Source of the DNA: Amyelois transitella | Taxonomy: Eukaryota > Arthropoda > Insecta > Lepidoptera > Pyralidae | DNA length: 64,000 bases | NCBI RefSeq assembly: GCF_032362555.1 | Contig: NC_083511.1 | Span: 6,510,001 to 6,574,000, forward strand | Reading direction: 5' to 3' | Translations under genes and position numbers: made by a program | Notes under the pieces: generated by a model | What the model was told of the DNA's origin: nothing | Database searches by the model: none | The model's input: the letters and a program-made list of their open reading frames with translations, nothing else | Shown: piece by piece, positions 1-10,900 of the stretch | Layout of the letters: each line of letters opens with the position of its first letter | Position numbering within the stretch: the stretch's first letter is position 1

Positions 1-225
1 AAAAAAACCTAAAGTGAATGATGTGACTGAATGTAGTATGACCTTTTGCCGATCACGAAATCTGACTAAAATAAACTGGAATTTTAACAAGATAAAATAA
101 CATGACATGAATATAAAATTAATAGGCATACCCACGAAGGTTTATTCATATTTAAATACGCGTATGTAGTAGGTATCGTAATATTCGTAGTCTCCATCCA
201 ATCTTAAATTAATTGAAAAACAAAC

Positions 226-497
226 CTGTGTTCGAGGGCTCTCTTATCAAACCAAGTGCTATGCATAGTGGTCAGTGACTCTGCGAAGCTGTCCAATTCC
301 ACCTCGCTTTTATCGCTTCTCACTAACGGCTTGCTCACACCAACTAATGATTTGTCAGGTATTTCTACGGATTCATCGCCGGCGATGAACGCAACCACTG
401 GCCTCTTCTTTTTAGACGAAGAATTTGCGCGTGCGCGAATATCTTCCGGACTCACTGACGGCGACAACGGGTAAGCACTTTCAAACCCGTCAGGCAT
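226..497 (-). CDS. first coding exon of an unidentified gene (partial, runs off left edge)
   Basis: An open frame begins at the ATG at 497 and reads 90 codons, starting MPDGFESAYPLSPSVSPED. It stops at a donor, cacag|gtttgt, with the exon ending at 226 after two bases of a split codon (phase 2). The segment is polar, rich in Ser, Lys and acidic residues, with no membrane segment and no domain I recognise, so it reads like a disordered cytosolic N-terminus. The remaining exons lie left of position 1. It ends in Leu-Glu-His-(Arg), like the second candidate first exon at 1482-1561, and both leave the same phase. I infer two alternative starts of one gene. No function is assigned. Confidence 0.6.
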
Positions 498-897
498 TTT
501 TATTAGAATCTTTTATATTTTCTTTTTATGAAAAATCTTCAACAACGACCTCCTTGTAAATATTCTGTAATAGAACTGACGAGGACGACGCTCGCGCACG
601 CAAAACAAGCTAGTAACGCCTTGTGACCCCACACTGTGATAACTTTTGACTGGTCACATCTGATGTAAACAGTTTAACAAAAGCAATATGATATCTTATC
701 AAATAAATTTATTGTACGCATCTATTCAGTCCAGCTAAGCTATATCGACATTTCATAAGAAAATACATTTGTCTCCGTGACGAGTAGCCACTTGAGATAA
801 ACAATGTTATTTTTCAAAGTTTCAATAGCCAGAATCATAAATTGCATCTAAACAGATAATGAAATTTGGTGTTAAAATTGTAACCTATATATCCCAA

Positions 898-1135
898 TCC
901 CAACTAATATTATAAATGCCAAAGTTTGTTTGTGTGTTAGTGACTTAATATAAAGTTCCCGTGGGAACCTGTTGCGAAAAACTATTCTTTTATAGATGGC
1001 GCTAATTTCGCGCGGAAGCCGAAATTTGTCATGTATGGTTGAGAACCAACCAAGAGAACCAAGAGAGGATTTCGAAAAATTTCCGCGGGAATGGGAATTA
1101 TCGGGACTTTGGGCGGAGCCGCGCACGTCCTCTAG
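898..1135 (+). mobile_element. non-autonomous Helitron, diverged Lep1-like copy
   Basis: The copy begins TCCCAACTAATATTATAAAT after an A and ends CTAG before a T, as expected for Helitrons, which insert between A and T without target duplication. The 5' end matches the family start seen in the copies at 18603, 22892 and 35560, but the body is clearly older and different. It lies between the two alternative first exons of the left-hand gene. Confidence 0.7.
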
Positions 1136-1481
1136 TTAAACATAAACTAGAGCCAAACATTTCATATTTTGAGGGATTAAAGCCATGATTTAATTGAATA
1201 CTAGATATTTTTAAAATATGAGTACATTTTAAGTCTAAGGCCAATATAATAATTTAAGATTGACATAAATACCAAAAAGCTTTAAAACATACATATCTTG
1301 CCTTATGATGATGCGGGGTAGGCTGTTTATTTTACTGAATTTCTTTGTCTCTTGTGGCTTTATATTTGACAACATTAAAGTAGTGATGAAAAAAGGTCCT
1401 CTAATCAATAACTGCAGATGAACTACATGAGTGATTAAGCTAAGATTAAGATGTTTATGAACTAAAATTTCACGAACTTAC

Positions 1482-1561
1482 CTATGTTCAGCACGCCGAT
1501 AGTATTTCTTATAGACATATGAGTTGTCTTGATTCATCAGTGCCGAAATTGTGTTCTCCAT
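1482..1561 (-). CDS. alternative first coding exon of the same unidentified gene
   Basis: From the ATG at 1561 the frame reads 26 codons (MENTISALMNQDNSYVYKKY and onward to RAEH) plus two bases, ending at a strong donor, catag|gtaagt, at 1482. The frame is also open upstream to 1660, so a longer start is possible. The donor phase (2) and the last residues (Ala-Glu-His-Arg) match the exon at 226-497, so either exon could splice to the same downstream exon outside the window. That makes an alternative-promoter arrangement likely, though a chance ATG plus donor cannot be excluded. Confidence 0.45.
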
Positions 1562-2754
1562 TTCGAAAAACCTTTGATGTCTTCTTCGTTTAGAAATTAA
1601 ATAGAAACAAAAATGTTTTGTGCTTATCTGTTTACTCAGAATTCCTGATAACCTAAACATGCACTATCTTGTTATCTCCGAGTGTCAATATCTGTAAAGA
1701 TGAAATACTATCAGAGGTAACTAAAATAGTAAGAGTATTACTTAATTACATTTTAAGTGCAATTACTTCTGCCTTAGAACTCCAAATGGTTATGAAACAC
1801 TGCTGAAAAATCTCAACATTTTATGAGTTTTTAAAAAAAAATTATTGTTGGGCCACAACAACAAACTAAAACAATGAAATCTGCAGAAAAATCTTATTTG
1901 TTTTCAATATTTATGGGCGTACACACTGGGTAGTGCACACTTTGTATGATGATAAACGGCTCTCTATCATTCCATTCAACATACAAGTAATGTTATAAAG
2001 AGAAAGTCGAGTTTGTTTTCTGTCATTGCTACATGTTTCTTCTCAGAAAAATAGCACTATTCTATTTGGCCCTGAAAAAAGTACTGATCCCTTAGGGTTT
2101 TTAAAAATGAAAATGGAGTGTATTTGACCTCAATTTTACTGATGGTCAAGATAACTAAGGTTATACAGACAAGGTCAAATAATGCATTGCACTTGCTCTC
2201 CTTGTATTTAAGAAAATGCCAACAGAAGAGAAGCCACAGTAAAAAGAATATAATATGAACTGAACTCAAAAATGTGATTAATAAATTCTTTGTCTGCTTT
2301 TTGTACAATAATCATCGAAAACCCCTACAGCCACACAGTTTTTATTTTTTATCACAGCAAAACATACATAATATGTACACAATAATGCGCGCGAGCAAAA
2401 CCGCGGAGTAAACCTAATTGGTATTATAAGTACAGCTACATATTTGTCAAAGAGAATATAACCACTACGTTTTTAATAATTGTATTCATAACATAAGCGA
2501 TGATATAACAGAGACACTTATTTTATTGCTAGAAGTAGACAAACTTATTGTTTTGCTATGTTACCTAGTAGGTACTTATACTAAATAATTCAGTATGTAT
2601 TTGTGTCTTACCAATTTTCTTCGCAAGCTTTATAATTAAAACACATAAATATTGAAATCACATACGCATATTCACGAATTAAAATAGCACGAATTGATGA
2701 AATAGGTTTATTTAACTGAATCTGCACTGCAGTGTACTTAAAGGGTAAAAAGGT

Positions 2755-3040
2755 TATCGATATTAAATAACACTGTGTATTTCTAATTTTGTCACCAACG
2801 CAAATGGATGGAATAATTAAAAAAATCCCAAATAATTGTATGTATCTTACTATCTCTTGAAAACTGACTAAACTAAAATTACTAAGGTACTTTCAGAAAA
2901 AAAACAGAACGGATTCGAGATGTGAACCTTCTTTTTGTACAATCAAGTAAAACGTCAACGAAGAGAAGTGTCAACCAACCAAGTGTCAAAACATTAGTGT
3001 TGCTACCCGAGGTTTCCGTTTGATAGACTTCTTATCGATA
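2755..3040. promoter_or_regulatory. two perfect DRE-type TATCGATA sites
   Basis: TATCGATA occurs at 2755-2762 and 3033-3040, between the minus-strand gene on the left and the plus-strand Abraxas gene. In Drosophila this octamer binds DREF (and overlaps the BEAF-32 core) at housekeeping promoters. The role here is inferred from the motif alone. The rest of 1562-4028 is AT-rich and holds no exon I can support. Confidence 0.3.
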
Positions 3041-3420
3041 AAAGACTAATCAAATCTATTATCACGAGAAATAACCAATTAAATATAAAACTACTTATAA
3101 AAAAGATGATTACAACTTAAATAAAAACTAGGGCACTTTACGTCAAGACTATGTGGCGACATGTTTACGCTTGGCGTAATCTTCCGTGATCTTCCGTGGC
3201 GGTCGAGCCGAAACATCGCTTCCGCTTCAACTCCGTCCGAAGATAATCTGCCGGGACTTGCATTTTTTAATAAAGTGTTAGTTTTATATTTAGGCTTTTT
3301 TCGTTTTATTAAGATTTATTTTAGTTTTATTAAGGTTACTATCACTTATTACTAATAACTACTTACAAATTTTAATAATTAATCATAATTATAATATTAG
3401 ATGTATTTATTATTAAAATT

Positions 3421-3512
3421 AAATTTACAAATTGTATAGTCCCTGCATAGTATCAATCTGCGGGAGTGTGCCCAGAAGGCTGGCAGCATTGCCATTTCGA
3501 ATGGCAATGCTG
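3421..3512 (+). repeat. dispersed repeat fragment with a short hairpin
   Basis: The segment, which includes gagtgtgcccagaaggctgg, is closely similar to 17474-17556. Here it ends in a 13-bp perfect hairpin (cagcattgccatt, loop tcg, reverse complement) at 3484-3512. It looks like the tail of an interspersed repeat, possibly a retroelement 3' end. The family was not identified. Confidence 0.5.
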
Positions 3513-4028
3513 ATTCTCTGCGCCAGATCATTTCCAGCCCTCCGGTCTCGAGATACCTTAATCAGCTTTTTTTGACAATTGTCGGAAAAGACATTATTTT
3601 AAGTCAATATCATCTAACAAAACAGTGATGTGATACAAGGGAATTAAAAAAAAACTAACTAGAACTATTGGATGGCTTCGAATTAAACATTTTTTGTTAT
3701 GTAGCTATTGGGCCTGGATAACATTATAGACTTAAAACTATTGATAGTGATATCTATTGTTTACCTTATATAGCACAGCAGCAATAGTATCGTTACTATC
3801 AAATTGGTTAAGGACAATGATCGATAGGTCATCAGTAGTGGATGGACTTTCGTCGTAAACAATCGAGGGACAACACTAATTATACAAAAAAAAATGTGTC
3901 AGTATCTCAAGATTGGCCGAATATTGTCGAAAATTACTAATAATCAGGTGTTTCTAACAATTTTTAAGTTCTGTTAACTTAGTTTTATAAGATAAGATAT
4001 CTTTGTCGCATCAGTTTTTAGTAAAACA

Positions 4029-5927
4029 ATGGCATACACGGAAAAAGTGTCACTAAGTGGCACTGCGCTGTCGTTTTTGTTATACGAATGTGCAAATTCT
4101 GTGAACAGCCAGGTAAATATTTAAATAATAATATATAAACCTATATTCAGCTATACTTACATAGTCATTATATTTCCGGCGAGCTCCACTCTACTCCAGG
4201 CAGGTAAGGCAAACTGCCTCAACCCGAGCCATGTGATCGCGATCCTGGATTAGGTAAATCAGGTGTTTATACTAGACGACTTCCTTGTAACTGTAACCTT
4301 TACTGGTGAATTTTCACCATAAAAAATTATATTATGAATGATTTTACATCCTGTTGATTAAATGTGCAGGAGTCCACACTATATTTTTACTCAGTATAAG
4401 TTAACTCAGAAAGTGTTTTGTACATGATAGTAATGGAACAGGTGCAAATGCAATGTTTCCATTGGAGATTACATTAAGTCACAATAATGTTATATTGGTT
4501 TCAGGAAGGATTTCTCATTGGTGATATAACTTCTGAAATAACTAACCACATATCAGACTCACAAAGTGATAATGCCCGACTTGATACTCAAATAGTTATA
4601 AGGACTGTATTGCCATTACCTTCAGTTTCATTATTTTATCTGCCAACTGGCAGGATAAAAGAGGATATTTTATCTGGTTTTCTTTCTAATACAGCAAGCG
4701 AAGTGGTTGGATGGTACAAATACAGAAAGAATACTAATATAAAACCTACTTTTCGAGATAAATTAATATCTAAAGGGCTTCAAAAATATTTTGAAAGACA
4801 TCACGGAAAGAAGACATTTGTGACATGTCATTTATCCAACAAAAGTTCTTCATCAGGATCAACTCATACATTTACATATAGATTTGGAAAAATAAATTGT
4901 TATGATATGTATGAGTACATTGAGGATGTGACTGCTAATTTAGGTGAAAAATTAGCTGGGTATAAAAAGCCCCATAGATTGCCACCTCATTGTGTATTTA
5001 ATAAGATTGTAAAGGAAAGCTTACAAGAAAGTTGTGGTTCAGATGCTATATTACATATTCAGGAAGCTGTAGATGTCAGATTAATAAAAGAAGCCAAAAT
5101 TGCTGCCAAGAATGAGAACATAATTAGGGATTTAGAAGCTGAAATCAAACAAATGACTGCTATATTGGCTGAAAAGCAAGCTGTAGATTTACAGTCTGCA
5201 TACAATAAAGCAATGGAGGAGAGCATCAAAAACAGAGAGGCAGCAATGGCAGAAGCTTGTATTGATGCCCTGAAAACAGTGCATGAAGTAAATATACTGG
5301 ATGTTCCTGACCTAGTACTGAATAGCAACCATGTGTCATCATTTAGAGAAAACATGGAATTTACAAATGAAAGTGGTTTAAAGGAGAGTCCTATTCTTAT
5401 GCCATCCACCTCCAGTGAACCTGTCAAATATGCTTCTGTTTTAAAGAATAAGAAGGAAGTTGCATCTACCAGTGTAAGTATCAAATACTTGAGTATATAT
5501 TATTCATGAACATACTTTGCATAATTCAGTTTCTTCTTCAGACTAGTTAGAATCTCCATGGAATCCTCACGGATGCAACCTAGATTACCACCAAAAGGAT
5601 GATGATGTATGTAGGATAATCAATATCACAGCCACATTGTATACAATTGATTGGTTTTATAACAATAATAACCTTAAAGATAATAGTAGAGTGTTTGCTG
5701 TATTTTTTTCTACACTACACCAATAAATGAAAACAGTGGTAAACTAATATTAAAATTAGTATTTGATGTCGATATATGTATGTATGAAATCAAAAATGTC
5801 TTAACTTCTTTTCCAGAAACAGAACCATTGTGATGACTTGATTTGTTTTTATGTGGAAGACAAGAAAGTGAAGAAGCTAAATGTTGTGAATGACAATTGT
5901 TTAGGAGACAGTTCACCAGAATATTGA
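4029..5927 (+). CDS. ABRAXAS: Abraxas, MPN-minus scaffold of the BRISC/BRCA1-A deubiquitinase complex
   Basis: Exons are 4029-4112, 4505-5473 and 5817-5927, all joined in phase 0 with donors gtaaat and gtaagt, giving 387 aa (human homologues are just over 400). The start MAYTEKVSLSGTALSFLLYE and the EGFLIGD segment match the Abraxas/ABRO1 (FAM175) family. The MPN-like domain covers about residues 1-190 and lacks a JAMM zinc motif, as expected for the scaffold that pairs with BRCC36. VVGWYKYR sits near residue 93. A long coiled coil follows at about 209-292, then a Ser-rich tail. The family recruits BRCC36, BRCC45 and MERIT40 and cleaves K63-linked ubiquitin. The protein ends Gly-Asp-Ser-Ser-Pro-Glu-Tyr, discussed in the findings. 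Assignment to ABRAXAS1 or ABRAXAS2 is not possible here. Confidence 0.9.
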
Positions 5928-6005
5928 TAAGTGCCTTAAGAGACCATTTAAGTTACCATAATTTGGGATATTAACATACTTTCTGACCACTTTGTTATCT
6001 ATGTA

Positions 6006-6011
6006 AATAAA
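6006..6011 (+). terminator. poly(A) signal of Abraxas
   Basis: AATAAA lies 79 bp after the Abraxas stop codon, which gives a short 3' UTR. Confidence 0.6.
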
Positions 6012-7958
6012 ATTTGTTATATTACTTTTTGAAATGTACTGTTCATATCTTTCTATATAGCAAACGTTTCTGAACTCTTATGTAAAGATAAAATCATTGT
6101 TATAGTTAAAAAATTAAACACAAATAACTACAAGGTATTTTGAGTGCATATTTGTTAATCTGTACTTTAAGTTCAAATTCAAAATAATTGTGTCATGCTC
6201 AATCTAGACTAAAGATGACTATGTTGGGTTATTTTATTTGAAAGTTTTAAACTGAAGTTTCATTGGTTGGTAGGTACTTAGTACTGCTTGTTTTCAATTC
6301 AACGAAACTCGTCACATAGTTTAGATTTCCTAGTCTACCACTTGAACTAACATGAAGATTGGATTTTGATATAACTTATATTTGATTTCGCCGTACTTGT
6401 CACATACTCCCAGCAGATTTTAGTACCTGCCTTTTCTAACAGCCACTGACTAAATAAGTAATTTGCCTTAAGCATTTCATTTCACAAGTTTTGATTGAAT
6501 TGAAAGTTTTACTAAATAAAACCTACTTGATACTACACAATTATTTATTATATAAAATATTTAGGATTTCCAAAATAAACTTTTTTTTTAAATTGCCGAT
6601 TGAAGTAAGAGGTATTGAAAAAGATTAAGAGATTAGTAACTTAAAGGCCCCGTTCAACTTAATGATGGATTTATCTTCAAGAAATAAAATGGAAAAAGTT
6701 CTGTATAATAATTGAAAGTATGAGAAGTGTTTTGATGCTTATTCTCAATTTTTCTTAACGTTCCCCCGTAGCACGGCATGCTTTTATTATGACGTGATAC
6801 ACAGCAGCAGTTAATATAATTTCTACTTTATTATAATAATGGCTTATTTAGACAAAATTACCAATAGACAAACTTTTACAAAACGTACCATTACACATCC
6901 ATATGATTGTACCAAAAGGCTTTGTCTAGTTAATCTTTAGTCTATGCTCCCCGCCCATTCATGTTTTAATTTAAAATAATTACAAAATATTATTATAGTA
7001 TTTTTCACTAAGATGTTATTAAATCTCAATTCTTTCTCTGTTATAATGGTAAGAATAATTATATTTTTGTAATTACTAATATTAAACATACTCTGCAAAT
7101 AAAATATGTTTAAAATAAAGGTTTTTTTTTATTATTTGTTAATTACAATTTTCTTAACATAATGTACAAACATTATTAACAATATGACAATAAATTAGTA
7201 ATTTAACCATACTTAACAAATACAATAAAATATAAAATAAAAAAAAATATAACTGTATTTCAGTGCAAATATAGATATAGATGAAATATATAAATAGCAA
7301 ACTTCATTCATTATAAGCATTTAATAAGTACTTACGCCTACGGAACATACTTATCTAGATAGGGAAATATCTGTGGAAAATATTGTTATTTTTAATCGAG
7401 ATCCTGACGGAATTTGAGCAAAAAAAGAAAACAAAAATCTTTATACATTTCTACTTAAATTCTCTATTTACTTAAACTTGTATTTTTGGCAAGAAAACAT
7501 AGGGAGCTGCTCCTAATACCAATAAAAGGTTTATATTAATAAACCATTAATCCACACTCATAAAAAATATTTCATAATTTAGTCAAGTCATTTTGTCACC
7601 TTAGTCAAACTGCTTATATTTATCCTCGCCACATGTCCATAATTACTAAGCTTATCTTTTCTCTCCAAAACATCTCGCTCTTCCTTACTCTCTCTGTTAC
7701 TGTTACTGCCTATTCTACCGCGTTTATTACGGCTTTTCTTTATTGTAAAGTGCCAACCTCATAGGGAACTTCAAAGAGCTGTCATCTCGCAAAGAGTAAC
7801 GCTCCTTGATACATCTCCACAACAAAAAAAATAATTTTGCCCTCTGTTAAAATGGCTCACTCAACGTAATGTCAAGTTCTCCATTACCCAGAGGGATCCA
7901 GTTCTCCATTATTCAGAGGGATCCTGGGTAGAAGTTTGTTAATTAGATCTTTGTGTCT
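6012..7958. other. intergenic, between convergent Abraxas and HPS1
   Basis: AT-rich sequence without an exon I can support. The only structure noticed is a tandem pair of about 26 bp containing cagagggatcc at 7872-7922. Confidence 0.5.
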
Positions 7959-7964
7959 TTTATT
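7959..7964 (-). terminator. poly(A) signal of HPS1
   Basis: AATAAA on the minus strand, 33 bp after the HPS1 stop codon. Confidence 0.55.
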
Positions 7965-7996
7965 ATATTTTTATAAGTATTATTGTAACTGCAGTT

Positions 7997-10900
7997 CTAT
8001 AGCAGTGTCGCAGCAGCGGGGTTGTCGTGCGCGAGTTCGAGCACGGCGTGCGCCAGGCGCCGCGCTTGCTGCACGGCCGTGGCGGCCGGCAGCAGCCCGA
8101 GGTGCACGCAAATTAACTCCTTCAGGCTGACTCCCGTGTCCCCGGGGAACGATAGTTCCGTTAGTTGCCTGCAATTACAGATTTATTAGCGTGTCAAGAA
8201 AGCGTAGAATACAACCGAAAATAAAAAAATATCGATTCGAAAGAGATGGCGGAGTACGGAATTTACACAACTTTGATCAGCAAAACAAAAGGATTTCCCG
8301 CACTACTCCCGCCCGCGCAGGTAGCTACACACATGGAACAAGTATGTGACAATACGATCAGACCTGTAGAAAGCCCCCCGTATATCTCCGGGCGGCGGCA
8401 GCGCCCGCACGGCGGCGGGGTGCGGCGGGCAGGCGGGCCGGAGCGCCGCGCCGCGCCGCTCCCACCACCACACGCAGCACACGTGCAGCGCGCCGCGCCG
8501 CCACGTGGCCGCCGTGTAGCCCTCGCGGCACACCGACAGGCTGCGCGACACTATCTGCTTCACCTGCGACGATTGTATTGTAGGCTTCAGTCGATAAACG
8601 TCACCGCGCCGCACGCACGCAATATATAGCGCGGTGCGCGAGGTTGCATACAACTTCATTCATGTCAACTGTGGTGCGTGCAGCGCGGCCAAATGTAGGT
8701 AATTAAATAAAAAAAAAATCATCAAATGCCAAAAATTAGATCAGAATCAGAATATCTTGCTTTCTGTTCTTCCTTTCTTAAATCCTTTATTAATCTTACA
8801 TTTATTTTCTTTTGTTTACATAAATAAATAAAAAAAAAGTTTTCTCAACTAAAATTTTTTGTTGTCTTGCTTTTAATTATTATAATATTTACATATATTA
8901 TATTGTTTGGTAGATCGCTATATAGTTTTGACCCCAACACATTACTCACTATCATCCAATATATCTGTTCACTCACCGTTTGTGGTGACAGCATGTCCAC
9001 GCAGTCGGCCATATCAGGCGCGAGGAAGCGGCCCGCCGTGCGGTCCACGTGTATGAAGTGCACGAGCCCCGGGAACTCCTCCACATACTTGTGCAGCGTT
9101 AGGGAACTCACGTCTGTGTCGCCCGTGCATCCACATACCCACATTAAGCGAAATAATTTGTTCCATGACTTGTTACATTGGTGAGATGATACAAATAACC
9201 CGCGTTCGTAAAACAATATTATGTAATTTCTTTTATAATAATTAATATATAAACAAGTTCTTTAAAAACTGTGTAATACAGGGAAAACACGATTAGTTTT
9301 ATCACAGGCAATTGTAACTTCCATATATGACATCATAACAAATGTTTAAAAAGCACATGAACAAAACAATGTAATGATTATTGTGATCTGATATTAAAGT
9401 GATGATGAACTTTTACCATACCATAACAAAATTTAGATGCATTTTGATGCATCTTCCCAGATTTCAAAGCAGTAAAATATTTTCTGTCATCATTCCAAAT
9501 TATTATCGTGACCATATTAAGTTCAGAGATTTAAATTAATTCATACATCCATGTATAAAATCGCGCCCGTTTCCAGAAAGTGTAAGGAGATACTTCATCT
9601 TTCCACTTGCCTCGATCTCTTATAATTAACCCTTTCCATGCGGAAGCATTATTTCAATTTCGCCGTCTCTGTACGGGCGGTTTTGTATTAAGGCCCTTCT
9701 ATAAAACGATGGGCGAGATATTACGTCCTAACAAAACTGGTTCTACTGTACGGAAGGCGTATTATTGCGTCCTGTAATTTTTTTCGCTAGACGCGGATGG
9801 CGTATTATTTCGTTTTCAAAATTATATAGACAATTTTGGTGTTGCCATACCTTGAAACAATAACGTCTTTATAAGCAGAAATGAGCAAATTGAATTATGA
9901 TTAAGAATAATGAACATTTGCTGCAAAAATACAAAAAGAATATCAAATATTTATATAAAATTACTTGCATATATATTTTTTTTATAAAAAACTGAAATAT
10001 GTAGTAAATTGAAATCAAATTTTTATTAATCATAATAATTTTTTGGGCAACTGGGTATGAGCAAGCATATAAGCAAATTAACACTCAGTTTTTTACATAC
10101 TCATTTTACATTTTTTTTATATTACTTTATCATGCTTTTAAAAAAAATCTATGGTTATAATAAAATGTAACGAGGGTAGCTTAAAATTTAATTTATGAGG
10201 GTACAATAAGTAACTGGCTAGTTGACATATCTTGTACATTGTATCGTGTTTTTATTGGACATGGTGTTATCGGATTTGGAGAGTCATCATAACATTTCAC
10301 TTTATTTTGTAAAATTCGTTGCGGTATGTTAAATACTTGAGATTCTTTGACCTCGTCAATAGTTTCGTGAGAAATTTCATTGTTTCTTCCTCGTTTTCTA
10401 AATAAAATACTTTGCGACATCTCATCATCGTCGATAAAATTTGGTTGCGAATATGGTTCATGCTCGTCAATTTGAGTCTCATCTGAAGATTTATCTTTAA
10501 AAATATTATCGTCGAGGTAAAACACATTATTAAGAATTATAAGTAATAGACTTACCATTTATATTATTCTCCTTTTATTAGACTTTTGATATAAAAAGCT
10601 TACAACACTATCGGCGTAAACCATGCACTCGTATCTACATAATAATAAGTAAGTATTTTTCCACCGTTTCACGTAAGGTTGTTGAGTTTATAACTACAGT
10701 ACAGGGGAACCAACTTTCATATTGGTCTAATCGTTTAACACAAGGATTTGTTTTTGACGCAATAATACGCCCACCGTGTGGCCAACGGTTTTTAGTTATA
10801 CGTGATATTACGCCAGCCGCATGGAAAGGGTATGATCCTGAATTCCCATTTTCTCATGACAATAGTTAGTGAGAAATATAAAATTCGGCCACAACTTATT

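Noticed and set aside
872-1126. 84-residue minus-strand frame
   Set aside because: It lies entirely over the Helitron at 898-1135.
2057-2308. Hydrophobic 83-residue minus-strand frame
   Set aside because: T-rich sequence translates to Leu/Phe-rich peptides by chance; no splice site context and no family.
7936-8659. GC-rich open frames on the plus strand (7936-8130, 8246-8629)
   Set aside because: They are shadows of HPS1 exons 10 and 11 on the minus strand, which match the family and splice in phase.
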